Assembly: GCF_001999945.1 (NCBI RefSeq)
Contig: NZ_CP019650.1
Coordinates: 4,149,501-4,213,500, forward strand
Length of the DNA: 64,000 nucleotides
Reading direction: 5' to 3'
Origin: Microbulbifer agarilyticus
GTDB taxonomy: Bacteria > Pseudomonadota > Gammaproteobacteria > Pseudomonadales > Cellvibrionaceae
The position numbers and the translations under genes were made by a program. Positions 28,303-37,205 of the stretch are shown here, in pieces. A model generated the notes under the pieces. The model saw nothing but the letters and a program-made list of their open reading frames with translations. It did not search any database and was not told the DNA's origin. The first letter of the stretch is position 1. Each line of letters opens with the position of its first letter.

Positions 28303-29595
28303 ATGTTTCCGCGCTCAATCTCAAACCGCCTTTTGGCCATCGCAATCGCTACATCCGTAACTTCGGGCCTGGCCGGCTGTGCGGTCAACCCAGTGACCGG
28401 CAAGAAAGAGCTTTCCCTGATGTCCCAGGGGCAGGAAGTGGCGCTGGGCGAACAGCAGTATCCCAAGGCACAGCAGACCCAGGGTGGCGAATACCTGATC
28501 GATCCCGCCCTGCAAAGCTATGTGCGCAACGTCGGCCAGAAGCTGGCGCGGGTATCGGATCAACCCAACCTGCCTTATGAGTTCGTGGTGCTGAATAACT
28601 CCACTCCCAACGCCTGGGCCCTGCCTGGCGGCAAAATCGCCATTAATCGCGGCCTGCTGGTACTGCTGGAAGATGAAGCGGAACTGGCGGCAGTGCTGGG
28701 CCACGAGATTGTGCACGCGGCGGCGCGCCATTCCGCGGCAGCCATGTCCCAGCAGCAGATCCTTGGCGCCGGTATCGCCATTCTCGGTGCCACCACCCAG
28801 AACACCGGTTATAGCGACCTGATCTCCCTTGGCAGCCAGTTTGGCGGCTCCGCCTACATCGCCAAGTATGGCCGTGACAACGAGCTGGAGTCCGATGAGT
28901 ACGGCATGAAGTATATGGTGGCGGCCGGCTATGACCCGCAGGGTGCAGTGCGCCTGCAGCAGAAATTTGTCGAGCTTTCCAAGGGCCGTCAGTCCGGCGG
29001 ACTCGAGGCGCTGTTCGCCAGCCACCCGCCCTCGCAGTCCCGTGTCGATGCGAACATCCAGCACGCGAAAAAATTCCCCGCGGGCACCGTCAATCGCAGT
29101 CAATACCAGCGCGCCATCGCACAACTGAAGCGCGATGCGGATGCATACAAAAGCTACGACGACGCGTTAACCGCGGCAAAAAACAAGGAATATGATCAGG
29201 CGCTGACGCTCACACGCCGGGCACAGAAGCAGCAGCCCAAGGAAGCAGCATTCTACGCACTGGAAGGCGACCTGCTGGCAAAGAAGAAACAGTATCAGCC
29301 GGCGCTGCGCTCCTATGAGACCGCGGTACAGAAAAACCCGACCCTGTTTTCCAACTGGCTGATGCGCGGCATGCTCAATGCTGAGCTGAAAAACTACACC
29401 GCCGCCGAACGCGACCTGCAGCGTTCCACCCGCTACCTGGAAACGCCTCATGCCCACTATTACCTCGGGCAGGTGTATGAGCAGCAGGGTAATACCAAGA
29501 ACGCACTGAGCCACTATCAGACTGCCGCCAAGGGCGGGGGTGACATCGGCACTAAAGCACAGGCCCGTGTTCAGGCATTGAGCGGTCAGGGATAA
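28303..29595 (+). CDS. M48 family zinc metalloprotease lipoprotein with TPR-like C-terminus
   Basis: 430 residues. The N-terminus is a lipoprotein signal with lipobox SGLAGC (Cys26), followed by VNPVTGKKEL, typical of the YggG/LoiP/BepA group. The zinc site is His134-Glu135-x2-His138 in GHEIVHAAARHS, with the third ligand in ELESDEYGMKYM. The C-terminal third (about 280-430) is made of TPR-like helical pairs, as in BepA. The likely role is outer-membrane or periplasmic protein quality control. ATG 28303 is chosen because AGGGAGAGGA precedes it and the lipobox follows; the frame stays open upstream over the divergent gene. A strong terminator follows. Confidence 0.92.
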   Translation: MFPRSISNRLLAIAIATSVTSGLAGCAVNPVTGKKELSLMSQGQEVALGEQQYPKAQQTQGGEYLIDPALQSYVRNVGQKLARVSDQPNLPYEFVVLNNSTPNAWALPGGKIAINRGLLVLLEDEAELAAVLGHEIVHAAARHSAAAMSQQQILGAGIAILGATTQNTGYSDLISLGSQFGGSAYIAKYGRDNELESDEYGMKYMVAAGYDPQGAVRLQQKFVELSKGRQSGGLEALFASHPPSQSRVDANIQHAKKFPAGTVNRSQYQRAIAQLKRDADAYKSYDDALTAAKNKEYDQALTLTRRAQKQQPKEAAFYALEGDLLAKKKQYQPALRSYETAVQKNPTLFSNWLMRGMLNAELKNYTAAERDLQRSTRYLETPHAHYYLGQVYEQQGNTKNALSHYQTAAKGGGDIGTKAQARVQALSGQG

Positions 29596-29614
29596 GTTTT
29601 CCCTGAATAGAAAC

Positions 29615-29650
29615 AAAAAAAGCGGGCGAATTTCTTCGCCCGCTTTTTTT
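29615..29650. terminator. Bidirectional terminator between M48 protease and barrel genes
   Basis: AAAAAAAGCGGGCGAA-TTTC-TTCGCCCGCTTTTTTT, a perfect 16-bp stem with a 4-base loop and T runs both ways. Confidence 0.93.
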
Positions 29651-29673
29651 ATGCGCAATTTTCGCAGGGAAAA

Positions 29674-30474
29674 TTACAGCTGAATGGTTACACCGAGGCT
29701 GAATACATCCAGATCGTCGAAATCGCGGTTGGAGCCGTAAGCTACCTTAGCGGCAACATTGCGATTGAAGAAGTGGGTCGCGTCGAAATAGTAGCTTTCA
29801 TCTTCCGCATAGCCCGCACCGATAGAAGTGTTTTCATTAAAGTAAAACTCGATATCGCCACCCCAAAACACGTCGGAGTTGTCGGTGTCGGTCATGGACA
29901 GACCTGCGGTCAGGTACTGGCCACCGGACAGCGCGGTAAAGTACTTGGAAGACACGCTGCGGTAATCAAAGTCGTCGTCCACTTCGGCGGTAAAGCCGAT
30001 ATAGTCGTTGCCGGTTAACTGATGGTTGTATTGACCACGGAAAAGTAGAACAGTGTCTTGGTCTTCAGGTTTGACCGCTTCTACCTCGGCAAGAAAATTC
30101 GGGGTAAACAGGAAACCTGCGCCGACACTGTAATCGGTGGAGAAATCGTCATCCTGCAATTCGCCGAATACCTTCCACTGCCCGGTGTAATATTCGCCAC
30201 CAACGGTCAATGCATCGCTGCTGCTACCGTTCGCATCGGAGTAGGCAAAACCACCGTAGATATTGGAAACCGGCAGAATGTAGTTAAATTCCTTGCGCGG
30301 CCCCAGAGTTTCCAGTGCGCCGAAATAGTATTGGGACTGGAAACTCAGCGTATCGACGTCAACAGTACCGAAATCGGTAGAGGTGTAGTCAACATCGGTA
30401 AAAGAATTGTATTGCTCTGCGGAAGCGACCGCGGAAGCCAGCATCAATGGAAGTGCTGCAAACTTGAACTTCAT
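29674..30474 (-). CDS. Outer-membrane beta-barrel protein, putative porin
   Basis: 266 residues. A signal peptide (1-19, LPLMLASAVASA) is followed by alternating amphipathic beta segments, many short Asp/Asn-rich turns (DDDFSTDY, DTDNSD) and a final strand ending VFSLGVTIQL. The C-terminal hydrophobic residue fits insertion by BAM. The acidic surface fits a marine porin. It is monocistronic, lying between terminators and between the two halves of the phosphate regulon, but no convincing Pho box is seen before it. Substrate unknown. Confidence 0.78.
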   Translation of the reverse strand: MKFKFAALPLMLASAVASAEQYNSFTDVDYTSTDFGTVDVDTLSFQSQYYFGALETLGPRKEFNYILPVSNIYGGFAYSDANGSSSDALTVGGEYYTGQWKVFGELQDDDFSTDYSVGAGFLFTPNFLAEVEAVKPEDQDTVLLFRGQYNHQLTGNDYIGFTAEVDDDFDYRSVSSKYFTALSGGQYLTAGLSMTDTDNSDVFWGGDIEFYFNENTSIGAGYAEDESYYFDATHFFNRNVAAKVAYGSNRDFDDLDVFSLGVTIQL

Positions 30475-30685
30475 AGAAGTATTCCCTGTTTATATTACAT
30501 CTGTACTTGCGTACCCATCCGATTTGCACGTTGGCAAAGTCGGCGCGGATTCTATGCAAATGAGAATGTGGGTGCAATAAAAAGTAAAAATTGCGACACC
30601 TGTACCAAATACCAATCTATTTTTAGAATGAGGATCAAGCTCGCGAGCGCAGTGTGGCAGGGCAAGACTGAACGGAGGCTGAATT

Positions 30686-30711
30686 AAAAAAGGCCGCGGA
30701 AGCGGCCTTTT
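30686..30711 (-). terminator. Terminator of the pst-phoU operon
   Basis: GGCCGC/GCGGCC stem with a 4-base loop. On the minus strand six T follow the stem, 37 bases beyond the phoU stop. Confidence 0.88.
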
Positions 30712-30747
30712 AGGATGGGTGCAGTTTGCACACTACTGCGTATTTTA

Positions 30748-31443
30748 TTAGCGCAGGTTTTGCTCGTTGCCGTGGCGAATATCCGCACCCTGAACCAGGT
30801 ACACCACCTGCTCACAAATATTCTTGGCGTGATCGCCGATACGCTCGAGGGAGCGCAGAGTCCACAGCACATTCATCACCCGCGAGATACTGCGCGGGTC
30901 TTCCATCATGTAGGTAACCATTTCGCGCACAGCGCTGCGGTAATCCATGTCCACCTGTTCGTCTTCGGCGAGGGTCTCCATCGCGGATTTCACGTCGAAA
31001 CGGGTGTAGGCATCGAGGGCGTCATTCAGCATTTTGCGCACGGCGTTGGCGATATGGCGGATCTCGGTGTAACCGCGCGGGGCCGAGCCCTCGTCGGATA
31101 GCGCAATGGCCATCTTGGCGATTTTGCTCGCCTCATCACCTACGCGCTCGAGGTCACGGGCGATACGGATCACCGACATCACCATACGCAGATCGGAAGC
31201 AGCGGGTTGGCGCTTGGCGATAATCAGCGTCGCGTGCTCATCTACTTCCATTTCACAGCGGTCGATATCCTCTTCCACGCGCAAAACCTTTTCCGCCAAC
31301 TCACTGTCGGCATTGGCCAGCGCTTCCACGGCGTCAGCTACCTGGCGGGTTACGAGGCCGCCCATTTCCAGCATTTCAGTCTTGAGTGTCTCAAGATCTT
31401 CGTTGAACTGCCGTGAGATGTGTTGATCGAATTGCATATCCAT
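30748..31443 (-). CDS. phoU: Phosphate signalling protein PhoU
   Basis: 231 residues made of two similar three-helix PhoU domains. The repeated metal-binding motifs are IARDLERVGDEASKIA in the first and LRSLERIGDHAKNI in the second. PhoU couples the PstSCAB transporter to the PhoR kinase and keeps the Pho regulon off when phosphate is plentiful. It is the last gene of the pst operon, 25 bases after pstB, and is followed by a terminator. Confidence 0.95.
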   Translation of the reverse strand: MDMQFDQHISRQFNEDLETLKTEMLEMGGLVTRQVADAVEALANADSELAEKVLRVEEDIDRCEMEVDEHATLIIAKRQPAASDLRMVMSVIRIARDLERVGDEASKIAKMAIALSDEGSAPRGYTEIRHIANAVRKMLNDALDAYTRFDVKSAMETLAEDEQVDMDYRSAVREMVTYMMEDPRSISRVMNVLWTLRSLERIGDHAKNICEQVVYLVQGADIRHGNEQNLR

Positions 31444-31468
31444 GGTGTTTTGTCCGCCTCCCTCAACC

Positions 31469-32392
31469 TTAGCCGAATCGGCCGGTAATGTACGCTTCGG
31501 TAAGATCGTGCTCAGGGTTGGTGAACACGGTCTCGGTGTCGTTGACCTCTACCAGTTTGCCCAGATGGAAGTAAGCGGTGCGCTGGCTTACCCGCGCGGC
31601 CTGTTGCATGGAGTGGGTCACGATGGCGATGGTGTAGTTTTCGCGCAGCTCATGAATCAGCTCTTCAATACGCGCGGTGGCAATCGGGTCCAGTGCGGAG
31701 CAGGGCTCATCCATCAGGATCACTTCCGGGCTTACCGCGATGGCGCGGGCGATACACAGACGCTGCTGCTGACCACCGGAAAGGCCGGTACCCGGCTTGT
31801 CCAGGCGATCTTTGACTTCGTCCCACAGGCCGGCGCGACGCAGGCTGTTCTCCACGATCTCGTCCAGTTCCGCGCGGCGGCTGGCGATGCCGTGGATCTT
31901 GGGGCCGTAGGCAACGTTGTCGTAAATGGACTTGGGGAAGGGGTTCGGCTTCTGGAACACCATGCCCACACGTGCACGCAGGGGTACCACATCAACCTTG
32001 GGGCCATAGATGGCTTCGCCATCCAGAGTCAGGTCACCTTCTACGCGACAGCCTTCGATGGTGTCGTTCATACGATTCAGACAGCGCAGGAAGGTAGATT
32101 TACCACAGCCGGAAGGGCCGATCATGGCAACCACCTGGTTGCGGCCAATATCCAGGCTGACATCGTGAATCGCCTGGCTCTCACCGTAAAATACGTTCAC
32201 GTTGCGCATGCGCAGCTTGGCTTCATCACAGAAGGGGCTGCCGACGGTTTCGGCAATTTCTTCCTGGGTTTTCACTGCCTGTTGTTTCACTGAGGTGGAC
32301 TCCGTGGCCGGCTTATCGGTTAAGTCGGTAGCTGAATTGGTTTTGTCTTGCGCCGGTACTGATGCGCCGGCGTTCAGGGTCATGCTTGTCAT
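31469..32392 (-). CDS. pstB: Phosphate ABC transporter ATP-binding protein PstB
   Basis: 307 residues. The ABC ATPase core starts at about 59. Walker A is GPSGCGKST (92-100), the signature is LSGGQQQR, Walker B is [13 protein letters not shown], and the switch His lies in IVTHSMQQ. It powers phosphate uptake with PstA and PstC. The first 55 residues are an extra Thr/Ser/Lys-rich segment absent from the usual 250-260 residue enzyme. The start at ATG 32392 has a GAGAGTGAG ribosome site, so the extension appears to be translated. Confidence 0.95.
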   Translation of the reverse strand: MTSMTLNAGASVPAQDKTNSATDLTDKPATESTSVKQQAVKTQEEIAETVGSPFCDEAKLRMRNVNVFYGESQAIHDVSLDIGRNQVVAMIGPSGCGKSTFLRCLNRMNDTIEGCRVEGDLTLDGEAIYGPKVDVVPLRARVGMVFQKPNPFPKSIYDNVAYGPKIHGIASRRAELDEIVENSLRRAGLWDEVKDRLDKPGTGLSGGQQQRLCIARAIAVSPEVILMDEPCSALDPIATARIEELIHELRENYTIAIVTHSMQQAARVSQRTAYFHLGKLVEVNDTETVFTNPEHDLTEAYITGRFG

Positions 32393-32443
32393 GGCTCACT
32401 CTCGATTCGCGATCTTAACATCCGAAGGTTATGCAGACGCGCA

Positions 32444-33745
32444 TTACCAGCGGCGCTCGAGTTTTTTGCGCAACCATACTGCGCAGGTGTTCATGGTGAT
32501 CAGGACTGCCAGCAGTACCATGATCGCGGCGGAGGTACGCTCAACAAAGGCGCGCTCCGGGCTGTCTGCCCACAGGAAAATCTGTACCGGCAGTACCGTG
32601 GACGGGTCAGTAATGCCGTGCGGTACGTCCACAATAAAGGCCACCATACCGATCATCAGTAGCGGCGCAGTTTCGCCCAGCGCCTGTGCCATACCGATAA
32701 TGGCGCCGGTGAGCATACCGGGCATCGCCAGCGGCAATACGTGGTGCAGCACTACCTGCATACGCGAGGCGCCCATGCCCATGGCCGCTTCGCGAATCGA
32801 TGGCGGCACCGACTTCAATGCGGCACGGCTGGAAATAATGATCGTCGGCAGGGTCATCAGGGTCAGCACCAGGCCGCCAACCAGCGGCGCAGAGCGCGGC
32901 AGCTCGAAGAAGTTGATAAAGATCGCCAGCCCCAGCAGGCCGAATACGATGGAAGGAACCGCGGCGAGGTTGTTGATATTCACCTCGATCAGATCGGTCC
33001 AGCGATTCTTTGGTGCAAACTCTTCCAGATAAATCGCCGCAGCCACACCAATGGGGAAGGACAATGCCAGGGTGACCAGCAGGGTAAACAGCGAGCCCAT
33101 CAAGGCCGCGCGAATACCGGCCTGCTCAGGCTCGCGGGAATCACCATTGGTAAAAAAGGTAGTGTTAAAGCGCTTCTCCAGTTCGCCTGTCGCCAGCAAG
33201 GATTTGATCCATCCCGCTTTCTGCTCGGAGGTACGCCCCAGGAAACCCTCTTCGGACTTGGACAGGCTTTTTACATAGGTGTCCACGTCGTCGTCAGCGT
33301 TGAACCACAGGGTTTCCGTTTTACCCAGCAGCGCCGGGTTTTCCTGCAGGCGTTCACGCAATTCAAAGCCAGCACCGTTAGATACCAGTGAGTAGAGTTC
33401 GCGCTTGTCGCGGCGGCCACTGACATCGGGGAAGCGCTCGCGCAGGGCGGTGCGAATCACCGCATCAAAGTTGGCCCACGCCAGGCTCTCGTCATCCACA
33501 GTATCGATACCTAGGACCGCAGGATCGTAGGTTACGTTCAGCTCGATGTCAGTCTGAACGAACGCGCTGCTGCCCTTGCTGATAATGTCGGTAAACAGCA
33601 CTACGACCGCGAGTATGCCAAAGGCGATACTGGCGATACCAAAACCGCGAAAGATCTTTTCCTTGCGATGACGGCTGGCAAGGCGCGCTTCGATACGCTC
33701 GCGCACTTCTTCCTGGGTCAAGTTGGATTGAGTCAGATCAGTCAT
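32444..33745 (-). CDS. pstA: Phosphate ABC transporter permease PstA
   Basis: 433 residues, longer than the roughly 300 of E. coli PstA. An N-terminal cytoplasmic stretch and a first helix (about 32-54) are followed by an inserted soluble region (about 60-195). The permease core then starts at about 200, with the inner-membrane component motif EAAMGMGASRMQVVLHHVLPLA. Large forms like this are common in marine gammaproteobacteria. Its ATG lies inside the end of pstC (8-base overlap, ATGACTGA), so translation is coupled. Confidence 0.93.
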   Translation of the reverse strand: MTDLTQSNLTQEEVRERIEARLASRHRKEKIFRGFGIASIAFGILAVVVLFTDIISKGSSAFVQTDIELNVTYDPAVLGIDTVDDESLAWANFDAVIRTALRERFPDVSGRRDKRELYSLVSNGAGFELRERLQENPALLGKTETLWFNADDDVDTYVKSLSKSEEGFLGRTSEQKAGWIKSLLATGELEKRFNTTFFTNGDSREPEQAGIRAALMGSLFTLLVTLALSFPIGVAAAIYLEEFAPKNRWTDLIEVNINNLAAVPSIVFGLLGLAIFINFFELPRSAPLVGGLVLTLMTLPTIIISSRAALKSVPPSIREAAMGMGASRMQVVLHHVLPLAMPGMLTGAIIGMAQALGETAPLLMIGMVAFIVDVPHGITDPSTVLPVQIFLWADSPERAFVERTSAAIMVLLAVLITMNTCAVWLRKKLERRW

Positions 33746-35117
33746 ACTGTTCCCGGTATTTTTTCACTACGTGCAGGGCAATAAAGTTCAGAATCAGGGT
33801 GCTGATAAACAGCATCAGACCAAGTGCAAAGGCGGCGAGAGTCTTCGGACTGTCAAACTCCTGGTCACCCACCAACAGCGTCACAATTTGTACGGTAACC
33901 GTAGTGACCGACTCCAGTGGGTTTGCGGTGAGATTCGCGGCGAGACCTGCGGCCATCACTACGATCATGGTTTCACCAATTGCGCGGGATACCGCCAGCA
34001 ACACACCACCGACGATGCCCGGCAGTGCGGCGGGGATCACCACTTTACGTACCGTTTCAGACTTGGTGGAACCAAGGCCCAGCGCGCCATCGCGCAGGGA
34101 TTGGGGCACTGCATTGATCACGTCATCCGACAGAGACGACACGAACGGAATAATCATTACCCCCATCACCAGACCGGCAGCCAGCGCACTTTCACTGGAT
34201 GCCTGCAGACCCATAGACTGGGCGAGGTCACGGATAAACGGGGCGACGGTCAGGGCGGCAAAGAAGCCGTAGACCACGGTGGGTACACCGGCGAGGATTT
34301 CCAGCAGCGGCTTGGCTACAGAGCGCACTCTTTTGCCGGCGTATTCGGCCAGGTAAATGGCGGACATCAGGCCCACCGGCACCGCCACAAACATGGCGAT
34401 GGCGGAAACCAGCAGGGTACCGGTAAACAGCGGTACCGCGCCAAAGGCACCACTGGAGCCAACCTGGTCCGCACGCAGTGCCATCTGTGGGCTCCAGTGC
34501 AGGCCAAACAGGAATTCAGTTACCGGTACCGACTGGAAGAAACGCAGCGACTCGAACAGTACCGACAGCAGAATACCCACGGTAGTGAAGATGGCCGCAC
34601 AAGCGCATGCCAACAGAATAATGCGCAGTACCTTTTCGACTTTTTCCCGCGCGCGCATCTCCGGAGAAATACGCAGGAATGCGTAGGCACCGAGACCGAT
34701 TGACAGAATCAGGATCAATGCGGTCTGCATCCAGCGACCACTTTCACGCAGACTCTCCAGATGTGCAGCAGCGTCTTGCAGTTGCGGGGTCACGTTGCCA
34801 ACCAAGTTGCCCGCCGCCAGATTCTGGATCTGCGCGTACAGCAGATTTTGCCCGGCAATGGACTCCGGCTTGTCAGCGATACCGCCCATCACCATTGCGC
34901 GAATAATCGCATCGTCAAAAACAAGCCAGCAACCCAGAATAATCAGGGCGGGAAGACCACACCAGAGTGCGGTGTGCACGCCGTAATAGCTCGGCAATGA
35001 CGCCAGGCTGCGGACACCACCGCCACTGCGGGCAGCGGCAATCGCGCGGCTAAAACCAGTGCCGTAGGCCACCAGTATCAGCAACAGCAGCAGGGCGAAG
35101 AGAGTAGGAGTCTGCAT
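33738..35117 (-). CDS. pstC: Phosphate ABC transporter permease PstC
   Basis: 459 residues, also the large form. There is an N-terminal membrane segment, further helices and a soluble insert (about 80-140), then the permease core. Conserved features are FFAALTVAPFIRD and the EAA-like loop GALGLGSTKSETVRKVVIPAALPGI. It forms the membrane channel with PstA. A hairpin with a T run lies between pstS and this gene, which would lower its expression relative to pstS. Confidence 0.93.
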   Translation of the reverse strand: MQTPTLFALLLLLILVAYGTGFSRAIAAARSGGGVRSLASLPSYYGVHTALWCGLPALIILGCWLVFDDAIIRAMVMGGIADKPESIAGQNLLYAQIQNLAAGNLVGNVTPQLQDAAAHLESLRESGRWMQTALILILSIGLGAYAFLRISPEMRAREKVEKVLRIILLACACAAIFTTVGILLSVLFESLRFFQSVPVTEFLFGLHWSPQMALRADQVGSSGAFGAVPLFTGTLLVSAIAMFVAVPVGLMSAIYLAEYAGKRVRSVAKPLLEILAGVPTVVYGFFAALTVAPFIRDLAQSMGLQASSESALAAGLVMGVMIIPFVSSLSDDVINAVPQSLRDGALGLGSTKSETVRKVVIPAALPGIVGGVLLAVSRAIGETMIVVMAAGLAANLTANPLESVTTVTVQIVTLLVGDQEFDSPKTLAAFALGLMLFISTLILNFIALHVVKKYREQYD

Positions 35118-35216
35118 CGATTCGCTCAGTTATCTCTAGGTACAAAAAACGTCGGCCATTATCAACGGTTGTATCCACAATTGCATGGCGCGGTAAAAAT
35201 TGCGGTGTATATATAC

Positions 35217-35248
35217 GTAAAAAGCCAAGCCCTTGAAAGGGCTTGGCC
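35217..35248 (-). terminator. Partial terminator (attenuator) between pstS and pstC
   Basis: GCCAAGCCC and GGGCTTGGC pair perfectly around TTTCAA on the minus strand, followed by TTTTT. Because pstC-pstA-pstB-phoU have no evident separate promoter, readthrough is expected. This would give a high PstS-to-permease ratio. Confidence 0.75.
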
Positions 35249-35277
35249 GGTAAATCCATCTACCTTTTATTTAGCTG

Positions 35278-36345
35278 TTATTTAGCAGCTAGGTTGGTCA
35301 GTGCGTTCAGCTTGCGAACGTTGTTGGCAACCTTCTGACGCTCGGCGGTCGGCAGCGGGATCATACCCTTGTCTGCCAGGTAGCCTTCCTCACCCCAGGC
35401 GCGGTCGTTGGTGAACTCGGCCAGGAACTGCTTAATGCCTGGTACCACGTCAACGTGCGCTTTCTTCACGTAAACGAACAGCGGACGGGAAACCGGGTAG
35501 CTGTTGTCAGCGATGGATTCAAATGTCGGCTCTTGGCCTTCGATCAGGGAGCCCTGAACTTTGTCCGCGTTTTGATCCAGGAAGCTGAAGCCGAAGATGC
35601 CCAGTGCGTTGGGGTTGGCAGCCAGCTTGTTCACGATCAGGTTATCGTTCTCGCCCGCTTCTACGTAGAAGCCGTCTTCACGAACGTTGTGACAGATAGC
35701 TTTGTAAGCATTCTTGTCAGACTTCTTCTTGGCAGCGATCCAATCAAACTTCTTACAGCCACCTTCCATCGCCAGTTCAGCGAAAGCGTCACGGGTACCG
35801 GAAGTCGGGGGCGGGCCCAGAACTTCGATCTTCGCAGCCGGCAGAGTCGGGTTTACGTCTTTCCAGGTTTTGTACGGGTTAGGTACCAGAGACTCGGAAC
35901 CGTCTGGGTTCGGCACGTCTTTGGCCAGCGCCAGGAAGATGTCCTTGCGGCTCAGCTCGAACGGTTTGGCAGTCTTGGCGTTCGCCAGCACGATGCCGTC
36001 ATAACCGATCTGAACTTCAACAACGTCAACGCCGTTGCCGTTACACATTTCCAGCTCGGACTGCTTGATGCGACGGGAAGCACCAGTGATGTCGGCCGTG
36101 CTCTCACCAACACCCTGACAGAACAGCTTCATGCCGCCGCCGGTACCGGTGGATTCAACAACCGGGGTCTTGAACTGAGTGGCGCGGCTGAAACGCTCGG
36201 CAACAACAGTGGTGAACGGGTAAACGGTTGAGGAACCGACGATGCTGATGTGATCGCGCGCTGCCAGGGCCGCGTTGGAGGCCGCAATAGTCAGGGCCGC
36301 CAGGGCCGAAGCCAGGACTTTTTTACTCGCGAAACGGTTGTTCAT
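35278..36345 (-). CDS. pstS: Periplasmic phosphate-binding protein PstS
   Basis: 355 residues. A signal peptide (about 1-28, ASALAALTIAASNAALA) is followed by ISIVGSSTVYPFT, the phosphate-binding loop of the PstS family. ESTGTGGGMKLFCQGVG and GPPPTSGTRDAF, the second binding loop, follow. It delivers phosphate to PstCAB. It is the first gene of the operon and is preceded by two tandem Pho boxes. Confidence 0.95.
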   Translation of the reverse strand: MNNRFASKKVLASALAALTIAASNAALAARDHISIVGSSTVYPFTTVVAERFSRATQFKTPVVESTGTGGGMKLFCQGVGESTADITGASRRIKQSELEMCNGNGVDVVEVQIGYDGIVLANAKTAKPFELSRKDIFLALAKDVPNPDGSESLVPNPYKTWKDVNPTLPAAKIEVLGPPPTSGTRDAFAELAMEGGCKKFDWIAAKKKSDKNAYKAICHNVREDGFYVEAGENDNLIVNKLAANPNALGIFGFSFLDQNADKVQGSLIEGQEPTFESIADNSYPVSRPLFVYVKKAHVDVVPGIKQFLAEFTNDRAWGEEGYLADKGMIPLPTAERQKVANNVRKLNALTNLAAK

Positions 36346-36400
36346 GGTGTCTCCATAAGTGGTCGAATTATCTGCACGCGGAGCATGCTATTTCCAACTG

Positions 36401-36440
36401 GTGACGATTCTATGAATGAAAAGTTACAAACAGGTTACAG
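36401..36440 (-). promoter_or_regulatory. Two tandem Pho boxes before pstS
   Basis: On the minus strand, CTGTAACCTGTTTGTAAC (36440-36423) and CATTCATAGAATCGTCAC (36418-36401) each keep most consensus positions. They are spaced 22 bases apart, the normal period of tandem PhoB sites. A -10-like TAGCAT lies 10 bases after the second box, as in Pho promoters where the box replaces the -35. Confidence 0.75.
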
Positions 36441-36581
36441 TCATCTGCTCATTTCATGACCAAGCTCGGGATACAAGTCAGCTGTGGCCGGAGCCCACAC
36501 CGTGCTGGCGCAATTTCTGGCCAAAAGGTAGGCTGTGCCCCTCTGATAACAGAACAATAAAGAAGATTTGAGAGTATTCAC

Positions 36582-37205
36582 ATGATGTTTCTGCTACGTG
36601 CCGCCGGTGCCCTCGACCGGTTTGCCGGCGGCTGCGGACGTGTTCTGGGCTGGTTCACTCTGGCGATGGTAGTCATTCAGAGCCTGGTGGTGGCGATGCG
36701 CTACGGCTTCGATGGCGGGTCGCTGGCCATGCAGGATTCAGTGGCTTATTTGCATGGCGCCGCGCTGATGCTCGGTCTCGCCTACGCCCTGCAATCCAAC
36801 GCCCATGTGCGCGTGGATGTGGTGTACCGCAAGCTGTCGCCCCGAGGTAAGGCGTGGGTGGATGCGGTGGGCTGCCTGATCTTCCTGCTGCCGCTGTGTG
36901 TGTTTATCGGTTACGGCAGTCTGCAATTTGCCGCCAGTAGCTGGGCCGTACAGGAGACCAGCAACAGCGCGGATGGCCTCGGCGGTGTCTACCTGCTGAA
37001 GAGTCTGATCCCACTGGCCGCCGCCACCCTCGCACTGCAGGGACTCAGCCAACTGGCGCGCGCACTGCACACGCTGATGCAGGCGGAATCCAGCGATGAC
37101 ACCGCCAATATCGTTTCCAAAGCAGCCGAAACACCTACTAAGCGGGAACCAGAACAGCAACCGCACCCACTGGTGCGCGAAGCTGCCGGGGAGGCCAGCG
37201 CATGA
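36582..37205 (+). CDS. TRAP transporter small permease subunit (DctQ type)
   Basis: 207 residues with four membrane helices and the typical middle loop ALQSNAHVRVDVVYRKLSPRGK. The C-terminal tail (about 165-207) is a Glu/Pro-rich cytoplasmic extension longer than usual. It pairs with the large permease encoded next; the stop and start overlap by four bases (ATGA). No solute-binding gene adjoins on this strand, but one lies 4 kb away on the minus strand. It is divergent from the pst operon. Confidence 0.92.
   Translation: MMFLLRAAGALDRFAGGCGRVLGWFTLAMVVIQSLVVAMRYGFDGGSLAMQDSVAYLHGAALMLGLAYALQSNAHVRVDVVYRKLSPRGKAWVDAVGCLIFLLPLCVFIGYGSLQFAASSWAVQETSNSADGLGGVYLLKSLIPLAAATLALQGLSQLARALHTLMQAESSDDTANIVSKAAETPTKREPEQQPHPLVREAAGEASA

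Noticed and set aside
29674..30640. Pho box before the barrel gene
   Set aside because: No segment upstream keeps both TGTCA half-sites at 11-base spacing.
31442..32293. 283-codon open frame opposite pstB
   Set aside because: Antisense to a gene with all ABC motifs; no family resemblance.
33771..34703. 310-codon open frame on plus strand over pstC
   Set aside because: Gln/His/Gly-rich nonsense-like translation opposite a well-supported pstC; a shadow.
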